This document shows positions 1-5,417 of a stretch of 6,456 nucleotides of DNA, piece after piece; the first letter of the stretch is position 1; each line of letters starts with the position of its first letter. Under the pieces are notes generated by a model that was not told the DNA's origin, ran no database searches, and was given only the letters and a program-made list of their open reading frames with translations. This DNA is from Clostridia bacterium (lineage in GTDB: Bacteria; Bacillota; Clostridia; Christensenellales; Aristaeellaceae), in contig JAFWBZ010000238.1 of NCBI GenBank assembly GCA_017537105.1, forward strand, positions 1 to 6,456, in the 5' to 3' direction. The translations under genes and the position numbers were made by a program.

Positions 1-356
1 ACTTCAAGGGCAACTTCCCCTTCTGGATGTCGCCCGAGCAGGTGGCCATCGTGCCCATCCGCACGGAGCACAACGACTATGCCCGCGAGATCGAGGATCA
101 TCTGCTGGATCTCGGCATCCGCGTGGAGGCGGACTATGTCGATCAGAACATGAACACCAAGATCAAGAACTTCAAGACGATGAAAGATCCCTATATCATC
201 GTCGTGGGAGACAAGGAGCGCGACGAGCGCACGGTGTCCATCACGGTGCGCGGCCAAAAGCAGCAGCTGCACGGCGTGCCGCTGGAGAAGTTCTATGAAA
301 TGTGCCTGAAGATGAACCGCGAGCACAGCAGAGATCTGATCAGCTCGGTCGAATGA
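1..356 (+). CDS. thrS: Threonyl-tRNA synthetase, C-terminal fragment
   Basis: This is the 3' end of thrS, cut by the window edge. Reading from base 3 it gives 117 residues to a TGA stop at 354-356. ThrS charges tRNA-Thr with threonine in the cytoplasm. The visible part is the HGTP anticodon-binding domain. It opens with FKGNFPFWMSPEQVAIVPI, the usual junction where the class II catalytic core (ending near G-FPFW-SPEQV) meets the anticodon domain, then IRVEADYVDQNMNTKIKNF and the beta-strand motif DPYIIVVGDKE, and finishes with VTVRGQ-type and PLEKFYEMC segments. The wording (NTKIKNFK, DPYIIVVGDKE, a QLHGVPLEKF tail) resembles the clostridial ThrS subtype. The catalytic motifs lie upstream of the window, so subtype and domain completeness cannot be judged. 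It converges on nptA and ends just before a shared hairpin terminator. The identification is secure. Confidence 0.94.
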   Translation, partial: FKGNFPFWMSPEQVAIVPIRTEHNDYAREIEDHLLDLGIRVEADYVDQNMNTKIKNFKTMKDPYIIVVGDKERDERTVSITVRGQKQQLHGVPLEKFYEMCLKMNREHSRDLISSVE

Positions 357-371
357 CCCATACTGACAACA

Positions 372-400
372 AAGCCGCCGGGCGAATTGCCCGGCAGCTT
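372..400. terminator. Bidirectional hairpin terminator between thrS and nptA
   Basis: A perfect 7-bp GC stem (GCCGGGC at 377-383, GCCCGGC at 389-395) closes a 5-base GAATT loop. Beyond one C/A mismatch the stem continues with AAGC (372-375) pairing with GCTT (397-400). On the + strand the hairpin is followed by TTAAATCTTT, a weak T-tract; on the - strand it is followed by TTTGTTGT. It lies 15 bases past the thrS stop and about 39 bases past the nptA stop, as expected for a terminator shared by convergent genes. The hairpin is certain; termination in both directions is inferred, since neither U-tract is strong. Confidence 0.75.
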
Positions 401-438
401 AAATCTTTGGAATTAAGAGAGAATACCGGTGCTTGGCG

Positions 439-2067
439 TCACCGCCGCTGCAGCAGCGCGGTGGCGATGTTGATGCCCTGGTCGGAGCAGCGCTCCAGGT
501 CGGTGCACATGTCGGTGAAGATGACGCCGCCCAGCGGGTCGCAGTTCTCCGCCATGAGCCGGTCCACGTGGTTCTGGATGAACTCGTCCTTCATGTCGTC
601 CACGCGCTGCTCCAGTGCTTCCGCCTCGGGCAGCAGGTCGAAGCGCTCCCCTTCGAACACCTGCATGGCCACGTCGATGGTCTCCAGCACCGCGTTGCCC
701 ATGATGCGCAGCTCCTCCCGCGCCTCCTCGGAGAGGACGGCCTTCTCCTTCTTCATGCGCTCGCCGAACTCGAGGATGTTCTCCGCGTGGTCGCCGATGC
801 GCTCGTAGTTGGAAACCACCAGCACCATGCGGGAGAGGCGGAACACGTCGCGGTCCGAAAGCTGCAGCGCCCGCAGATCCACCAGCTTGTCCTCGATGGC
901 ATGGTTCAGGTAGTCGATGGTCTGTTCGGTATCTTCAACCTTTTGGAACAGCTCCGTGTATTCGGGGTTGAAGAAATAGCTCAGTGCATCGGACAGGTTG
1001 TCGCGGGCCAGCTTGCCCATGCGGTTGATCTCCAGCATGGCCTGCTTCATGGCCACCACGGGCACGTTCTTCTCCGCGTTCACCAGGTACACCAGCTTCT
1101 GTTCCTCCATCTGGCGCTGCTCCGAGGGCAGCAGAGGCAGCGTGCGCATGGAGAGCGCGACGATTCTATCGGAGAAGGGCAGCAGCACGGCCACCGAGAA
1201 GAGGGCGAAGAGCGTATGCGTGTTGGCGATCTGGCGCGCAATGTTGCCGGGAGAGAGCCGCTGGATGGCAGTCAGCACGCCCGGGAACACGCCGATGACG
1301 GCGCACAGCAGCGCGGCGCGCAACAGGTTGAAATACAGGTTCAGCAGCGCCGTGCGCTTGCCGTTGCGGTCCGTGGTCAGCGAGGCCAGCAGGTTGGGCG
1401 TGACCGAGCCGATGGCGGCGCCGATGGCCAGGTAGACGCAGGTGTGATAGCTGAGCAGGCCCTCCACCGCGAAGGCCTGGAAAATCACGATGGACGAGGA
1501 GGAACTCTGCAGCAGCGCCGTGAAGGCGATGCCGAACAGCACCGCGGCGACCGGGTGATCCAGCGCCGACAGCACTGAGATGAAGCCCGGACTGTCCGAC
1601 AGCGACGCGATGGCGGTCTTGATCATGCCGATGCCCACGAACAGCATGCCGAAGCCCAGGATGATGCTGCCAATGTGCCGGACGACGGGCTTCTTGAGAA
1701 ACAGCGCGATGACCGCGCCGAGAAACAGGATCGCCGGCGCCAGGGCCGTCAGGTTGAACGCGGTGATCTGGGCGGTGATCGTCGTTCCGATGTTCGCGCC
1801 CATGATGACGCCGATGGCCTGGACCAGGTTCATGAGACCCGAATTGACGAAGCCGATCACCATCATGTCCGTCGCGGAGGAGCTCTGAATCAGCATCGTC
1901 ACCACGATGCCGATCACCACCGCCATCACACGGTTCGTCGTCACGCGCTCGAGAATCGAGCGGAGATGGTCCCCCGCCGCACTCTTCAGTCCCGAGGACA
2001 TCACCGTCATGCCGTAGAGAAACAGCCCGATGCCGCCGGTCATGGAGAGGCATTCCCAGATTGTCAT
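439..2067 (-). CDS. nptA: Na+/phosphate cotransporter family protein with C-terminal PhoU domain
   Basis: The 542-residue product is an inner-membrane Na/Pi cotransporter (NptA/YjbB-like, related to the SLC34 fold) predicted to couple sodium to phosphate movement. Residues 7-310 are hydrophobic with about eight or nine membrane segments in two inverted repeats. Repeat 1 carries QSSSAT (61-66) and GANIGTT (90-96). Repeat 2 carries QSSSSS (187-192) and GAAIGSVTPN (216-225), where the family usually has G-x-NIGT. Residues about 325-542 form a helical PhoU-like domain with its two signatures, ERIGDHAENI (422-431) and DLERCSDQGINIA (523-535). The length is normal for this fused form. The start is fixed by AAGGGG at 2077-2082, 9 bases before the ATG. 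Its own promoter lies about 65 bases upstream of the start. YjbB-type proteins have been linked to phosphate export, so transport direction is open. The gene symbol is a family label. Confidence 0.93.
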   Translation of the reverse strand: MTIWECLSMTGGIGLFLYGMTVMSSGLKSAAGDHLRSILERVTTNRVMAVVIGIVVTMLIQSSSATDMMVIGFVNSGLMNLVQAIGVIMGANIGTTITAQITAFNLTALAPAILFLGAVIALFLKKPVVRHIGSIILGFGMLFVGIGMIKTAIASLSDSPGFISVLSALDHPVAAVLFGIAFTALLQSSSSSIVIFQAFAVEGLLSYHTCVYLAIGAAIGSVTPNLLASLTTDRNGKRTALLNLYFNLLRAALLCAVIGVFPGVLTAIQRLSPGNIARQIANTHTLFALFSVAVLLPFSDRIVALSMRTLPLLPSEQRQMEEQKLVYLVNAEKNVPVVAMKQAMLEINRMGKLARDNLSDALSYFFNPEYTELFQKVEDTEQTIDYLNHAIEDKLVDLRALQLSDRDVFRLSRMVLVVSNYERIGDHAENILEFGERMKKEKAVLSEEAREELRIMGNAVLETIDVAMQVFEGERFDLLPEAEALEQRVDDMKDEFIQNHVDRLMAENCDPLGGVIFTDMCTDLERCSDQGINIATALLQRR

Positions 2068-2076
2068 TCTTCACAT

Positions 2077-2082
2077 CCCCTT
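2077..2082 (-). promoter_or_regulatory. Ribosome binding site of nptA
   Basis: Read on the - strand this is AAGGGG, followed by nine bases and the ATG at 2065-2067. An upstream ATG at 2074-2076 is followed at once by TGA, so it cannot be the start; the downstream ATG is the supported one. Confidence 0.7.
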
Positions 2083-2130
2083 GTTTTTATATGGATTAGG
2101 TATGTTTATATTTCTATTTGATACGCTTAT

Positions 2131-2159
2131 AGTATATAGCGCTTCGGGACCTGTGTCTA
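2131..2159 (-). promoter_or_regulatory. Sigma-A-type promoter of nptA
   Basis: On the - strand TAGACA (2154-2159, five of six matches to TTGACA) is followed by a 17-base spacer and TATACT (2131-2136, five of six matches to TATAAT). Transcription would begin near 2124 and give a leader of roughly 57 bases, ending in the nptA ribosome site. No Pho-box or riboswitch structure was recognised in this short leader. The element match is seen; promoter activity is inferred. Confidence 0.72.
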
Positions 2160-2209
2160 TATATCCCATGTTTCCAACGTGATAATATAACGTAAAGCCG
2201 GATGGGCCG

Positions 2210-2224
2210 ATGCGAATATCGCAT
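2210..2224. repeat. Inverted repeat ATGCGA-ATA-TCGCAT
   Basis: Two perfect 6-base arms flank a 3-base centre. It lies about 50 bases upstream of the nptA -35 element, between the divergent promoters, where a regulator could bind. It might also form a weak hairpin. Function is unknown; a match this short can arise by chance. Confidence 0.35.
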
Positions 2225-2336
2225 TTTCCGCTCGTTTTCACCCTTGCCTGCGCCAGCAAATGGAAGCCGAATGACCTTGCCGCCGTCCTTTTTCGCTGCG
2301 TTTTGCACGTTGATGCGGCTTACACATTTCATATAT

Positions 2337-2346
2337 AACAATTGTT
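2337..2346. repeat. Perfect palindrome AACAATTGTT
   Basis: A 10-base perfect palindrome sits in the most AT-rich part of the gap, about 95 bases upstream of the MBOAT -35 element. It has the form of a repressor or activator half-site pair but matches no operator that I can name with confidence. Confidence 0.3.
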
Positions 2347-2440
2347 TATGATTAAATAACGGCGGAATGTGTACCCTGTTTTTGCCTTTCACGACTCTTT
2401 CCCCTGGTCGGCGTTCCATCTCTCCGGTTTCCCCCACGGA

Positions 2441-2470
2441 TTGACGAAATACCCCGGAATATGGTATAAT
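2441..2470 (+). promoter_or_regulatory. Strong extended -10 promoter of the MBOAT operon
   Basis: TTGACG (2441-2446, five of six matches) is followed by an 18-base spacer and a perfect TATAAT (2465-2470), which is preceded by TGG and so forms an extended -10 (TGnTATAAT). Transcription should begin near 2476-2478, giving a leader of about 30 bases before the MBOAT start. It is the only promoter seen for the three-gene operon; the later gaps of 14 and 11 bases leave no room for another. Confidence 0.82.
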
Positions 2471-2492
2471 TGCAACGTTGATTACGAATGTG

Positions 2493-2498
2493 AGGGGT
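2493..2498 (+). promoter_or_regulatory. Ribosome binding site deciding the MBOAT start
   Basis: AGGGGT precedes the ATG at 2507 by eight bases. The open frame extends upstream to 2369, but that start would lie ahead of the promoter and encode residues unlike the family. The ATG at 2500 is in another frame. Together these place the start at 2507. Confidence 0.7.
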
Positions 2499-2506
2499 TA
2501 TGGCCG

Positions 2507-3910
2507 ATGGTTTTTTCCAGCCTGACATTCCTGCTGTTCTTTTTGCCGCTGACGCTCATACTGTGCTTTGTCAAAGACAGCCTCCGCTGGCGCAACAACG
2601 TGCTGCTGGCGGCGTCGCTGTTCTTTTACGCCTGGGGAGAGCCGGTCTGGGTGCTGGCGATGATCGGTTCCACTGCGGTCAACTACGCCTGCGCGCTTCA
2701 GCTTTCCCGGGCCCGCAGGAGGAGCGTCCGCCGCCTGTGGCTCGTCGCGGGCGTCGCGACTTCCGCCGCGCTCCTGTTTGCCTTCAAGTACGCGGCCTTC
2801 TTCGCCAACACCTTCCTTGCGGTGTTCGGCAGCGCCCGGCGGGTCTCCGGTCCCGAGCTGCCCATCGGCATCTCCTTCTATACCTTTCAGATCATCACCT
2901 ATACCGTGGATGTCTACCGGCGCAAGGCCCCGGTGCAGAAGCGCTTTGCCAGCCTTCTGCTGTACGTCAGCTGTTTTCCCCAGCTGATCGCCGGTCCCAT
3001 CGTGCAGTATGCGGACATCGCCGCGCAGATCGATCGACGGGAAACCACGCCGGACGGCTTTTCCGCGGGCATGCAGCGGTTTGTCGCGGGCCTCGGAAAG
3101 AAGGTCATCTTCGCCAACATCTGCGGCTCCGCGCTCGCATCGCTGCCCCAGGCGGGCGGCGGCGCGGCCCTGTCCGTGGGCGGCGCATGGTATGCCGCCT
3201 TCCTGTATACGCTGCAAATCTACTTTGATTTCTCCGGATACTCTGACATGGCCATCGGCATCGGCAGGGTGCTGGGCTTCACCTATAAGGAAAACTTTCT
3301 GTATCCCTACATTTCCAAATCCGTGCGGGAATTCTGGCGCCGCTGGCACATCTCGCTGGGCAGCTTCTTCCGCGATTACGTCTACATTCCGCTGGGCGGC
3401 AACCGGAAGGGCCTGTACCGCACGGTGGCCAACACGCTGATCGTCTGGCTGCTCACGGGCCTCTGGCACGGCGCAAACTGGACCTTCGTGGTCTGGGGAC
3501 TGTTCTACGGAGCGCTGCTGACCCTCGATCTGTTCTACTTCGGGCGAATCCTCAAGCGTCTGCCCGGCGCCGTGAACTGGCTGATCACCATGGTGCTGGT
3601 GATGATCGGCTGGGTCATCTTCTACTATCCCACGCTCGGCCAGGGATTTGCCCACATCGGCGCGATGTTCGGCATCGGCGCCTCCGGGTTGATCGACGCC
3701 CAGTCCCTGCGGATCGTGCGCACCTATTCCGTCTTCCCGCTGATCGCCTTTGTTGCGAGCCTGCCGGTGCTTCCCCTGCTGCGCAGGGCACACCTTCCGG
3801 AGCGGGTGGTGGAGATCGGCGGCACGCTCCTGCTCAGCGCCTGCCTGCTCTTGTGCGTGCTGTTCCTGGTGGGCCAGAGCTACAATCCCTTCATCTACTT
3901 CCAATTCTGA
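2507..3910 (+). CDS. MBOAT family membrane O-acyltransferase (AlgI/PatA/DltB-like)
   Basis: The 467-residue polytopic membrane protein belongs to the membrane-bound O-acyltransferase family. Such proteins pass an acyl group, commonly acetyl, from a cytoplasmic donor to the outer face of the membrane for attachment to a surface polymer. The N-terminus MVFSSLTFLLFFLPL is the usual AlgI/PatA start. Other family marks are ELPIGISFYTFQIITYTVDV (117-136), FPQLIAGPIVQY (157-168), QIYFDFSGYSDMAIGIG (237-253) and REFWRRWHISLGSFFRDYVY (274-293) with His281. The presumed catalytic His321 lies in GLWHGANWTF (318-327). It ends with SYNPFIYFQF, a family-typical tail. Length is normal and no key residue is missing. 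It is the first gene of an operon, 14 bases ahead of a DHHW-family SGNH-like protein, the standard partner arrangement. The acyl donor and acceptor polymer cannot be read from the sequence. Confidence 0.95.
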   Translation: MVFSSLTFLLFFLPLTLILCFVKDSLRWRNNVLLAASLFFYAWGEPVWVLAMIGSTAVNYACALQLSRARRRSVRRLWLVAGVATSAALLFAFKYAAFFANTFLAVFGSARRVSGPELPIGISFYTFQIITYTVDVYRRKAPVQKRFASLLLYVSCFPQLIAGPIVQYADIAAQIDRRETTPDGFSAGMQRFVAGLGKKVIFANICGSALASLPQAGGGAALSVGGAWYAAFLYTLQIYFDFSGYSDMAIGIGRVLGFTYKENFLYPYISKSVREFWRRWHISLGSFFRDYVYIPLGGNRKGLYRTVANTLIVWLLTGLWHGANWTFVVWGLFYGALLTLDLFYFGRILKRLPGAVNWLITMVLVMIGWVIFYYPTLGQGFAHIGAMFGIGASGLIDAQSLRIVRTYSVFPLIAFVASLPVLPLLRRAHLPERVVEIGGTLLLSACLLLCVLFLVGQSYNPFIYFQF

Positions 3911-3915
3911 CTGAC

Positions 3916-3920
3916 GGAGG
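3916..3920 (+). promoter_or_regulatory. Ribosome binding site deciding the DHHW-protein start
   Basis: GGAGG lies in the 14-base gap after the MBOAT stop, only four bases before the ATG at 3925, a slightly tight spacing. It supports 3925 rather than the in-frame ATG at 3853, which lies inside the MBOAT gene and would put hydrophilic residues ahead of the membrane anchor. Confidence 0.75.
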
Positions 3921-3924
3921 CATT

Positions 3925-5406
3925 ATGAAGCGCAGATTTGCATTTACCATCGCGGTCTGGTGGGTCATCGCCTGCACGGTCGCGGGCGCGTTCCTGCTCG
4001 TTCTCTCGAACAAGGAGAGCCGCGTTTCAGACGTGGAAAACCGCATGCTGGCGGGCATGCCGGAGCTGACGCCGAAGAATCTCGCCAGCGGAGACTTCAT
4101 GGACGGCTTTGAGAGCTTTCTGTCGGACAACTTCTTCGCCCGCCAGGAGGTCATCTCGTCCACGGAGTCGCTGCTGGACCGCTTCTCGCTGCTGACGGAG
4201 GCGGAGCGGCTCGAGCTGGAGGCGCAGGACATGGAGCGGGCGCTGGACGCCGAGGCCGCCCTGCGGGCCAATGCCGCGCCGGAAAACGGCGAACTGGCCG
4301 ACGAGGCGCAGGACGACTCCGGGGAGGAACTGCTCGACGACGCGCTTCCCGATGCAGCCGGCGCGGCAGACGTGTTCCCGGAGGACACGGGAGAAGCGGA
4401 GACTTCCGAGCCGGACGAACCCGAGGACATCCCCGGCGATCGCGACGCCCTGCAGGAGGAGGACGACGACGCGGAGCCCGAGCACGAGGTGACCGGCACC
4501 GCGGGCAAGATCCTTGTGAACAGGGACCACAGCTACATCTGGTATGAGAAGCCCAACGGCTCCAAGCTCATCAACTACACCTACGACAACAAGGACATCC
4601 GGACCTATTCGAATACCCTTCGGGCGATCCAGTCCTACCTGCCCGAGGATGGCGTCATCTGCTTTACCCAGGTGCCGCTGGCCGCCATGGGCAACCGGTG
4701 GACCGATCAGCAGAAGACCTACTGCGGCTGGGGCAGCAGCGTCGAGATGGTGCTGGAAAAGTGTCTGGAGGGCACGGAGCGCATCTACGTCTTCAACACG
4801 CCGGATATCCTCTCCCCCTACATGACAGGCAGCGTGCCGATGTTCTACCACACCGACCACCACTGGACGCCCGAGGCTGCCTGGATCGTGCTCTCAAAAA
4901 TGCTCGAGCGCCAGGGATTACCCGTGATTCCCTACGACGAGTACAGCTACAAGGCCGTTCGCGGGCGAAAGAACAAAAAGGGCCTGGTGGACACCTTCAA
5001 CGCCCTCTATCCCCTGCTGCCGGTCAACAGCTATGTGGTCACAAAGGCAAAGTATCAGAAGAAGATCGACCTGATGGCCTACAACTATCCCGGCTATCTC
5101 GTGTTCATGAACAATAGTCGCCGTCCCTGGCGGCGGATCGTTACGGGCGCGAACACCGGCCGAAAGGCGCTGGTCATCTGCGATTCCTTCGGGAACGCCT
5201 TCACCCCCTACCTGCTGCCCTACTATAACGAGGTCCACATGACCGATTTCCGCTACGGGCTCTATGACAAGCACGAGGCCGGCGGCAGCATCAGCAAACT
5301 GATGCAGCACTACGGCATCGACGACGTTTACATTATCACATCGACCGCCAACGGCCTTCGGAAGCAAAACTCGCTGAAGTTCCTGCGGAAATATCTGGAA
5401 GATTAG
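3925..5406 (+). CDS. DHHW-family SGNH-like protein with acidic insert, membrane-anchored
   Basis: The 493-residue product is an extracytoplasmic protein of the DHHW family (AlgJ/AlgX/PatB-like), probably the partner that completes acyl transfer from the MBOAT protein to a surface polymer. A basic MKRR and a membrane helix (about 7-28) anchor it. Then comes the family's N-terminal signature: VENRMLAGMPELTP (37-50), SGDFMDGFESFLSDNFFARQ (55-74). Residues about 98-190 are a low-complexity Asp/Glu-rich insert. The conserved part resumes at GKILVNRDHSYIWYE (194-208) and carries the namesake motif in FYHTDHHWTPEAAW (307-320). The SGNH-type nucleophile region is ALVICDSFGNAF (415-426), with Ser421 the likely nucleophile, followed by VHMTDFRY (437-444). 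Expected Asp/His/Ser elements are thus present, but enzyme activity is inferred. It lies 14 bases after the MBOAT gene and 11 bases before the RCC1-repeat gene. Confidence 0.92.
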   Translation: MKRRFAFTIAVWWVIACTVAGAFLLVLSNKESRVSDVENRMLAGMPELTPKNLASGDFMDGFESFLSDNFFARQEVISSTESLLDRFSLLTEAERLELEAQDMERALDAEAALRANAAPENGELADEAQDDSGEELLDDALPDAAGAADVFPEDTGEAETSEPDEPEDIPGDRDALQEEDDDAEPEHEVTGTAGKILVNRDHSYIWYEKPNGSKLINYTYDNKDIRTYSNTLRAIQSYLPEDGVICFTQVPLAAMGNRWTDQQKTYCGWGSSVEMVLEKCLEGTERIYVFNTPDILSPYMTGSVPMFYHTDHHWTPEAAWIVLSKMLERQGLPVIPYDEYSYKAVRGRKNKKGLVDTFNALYPLLPVNSYVVTKAKYQKKIDLMAYNYPGYLVFMNNSRRPWRRIVTGANTGRKALVICDSFGNAFTPYLLPYYNEVHMTDFRYGLYDKHEAGGSISKLMQHYGIDDVYIITSTANGLRKQNSLKFLRKYLED

Positions 5407-5410
5407 GGGG
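5406..5410 (+). promoter_or_regulatory. Ribosome binding site of the RCC1-repeat gene
   Basis: A run of five G begins on the last base of the DHHW-protein stop codon and stands seven bases before the ATG at 5418. It overlaps the upstream stop, which fits translational coupling. No other in-frame start codon with a ribosome site is nearby. Confidence 0.6.
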
Positions 5411-5417
5411 TGCGGGC

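Larger units (their letters stand above)
2068..2506. other. AT-rich divergent intergenic region
   Basis: This 439-base gap separates the divergent nptA and MBOAT operons and is much richer in A and T than the flanking genes. It contains the nptA promoter on the left and the MBOAT promoter on the right. The stretch of about 280 bases between the two -35 elements contains a 15-base inverted repeat (2210-2224) and a 10-base palindrome (2337-2346) but no gene that I can support. Open frames on the - strand here run straight through the nptA promoter, lack a ribosome site and do not resemble a known family. Confidence 0.65.

Noticed and set aside
433..1578. Long + strand open frame of 381 codons antisense to nptA
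   Set aside because: It lies opposite the well-supported transporter gene, is rich in His/Gln/Val as expected from a GC-rich complementary strand, has no ribosome site, and its protein resembles no family.
2303..2336. Possible second rightward promoter (TTGCAC with TATATA)
   Set aside because: The spacing is about 23 bases or more, too long for sigma-A, and a far better promoter lies downstream at 2441-2470.
2071..2437. Small - strand open frames of 62 and 107 codons in the intergenic gap
   Set aside because: They pass through the nptA promoter and leader, have no convincing ribosome site, and the translations resemble no known protein. A short decayed gene or dispersed repeat remains possible and would need a genome-wide search.
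2369..2506. N-terminal extension of the MBOAT gene from the upstream ATG at 2369
   Set aside because: The extension lies mostly upstream of the strong promoter at 2441-2470, is not membrane-like, and family members begin at MVFSS.
2498..3904. Open frame of 468 codons on the - strand covering the whole MBOAT gene
   Set aside because: It mirrors the MBOAT gene, whose catalytic motifs are intact. The translation is a charged low-complexity string typical of a shadow frame.
3853..3924. N-terminal extension of the DHHW protein from the ATG at 3853
   Set aside because: It overlaps the MBOAT gene, whereas the ATG at 3925 has GGAGG before it and directly precedes the MKRR-membrane anchor.
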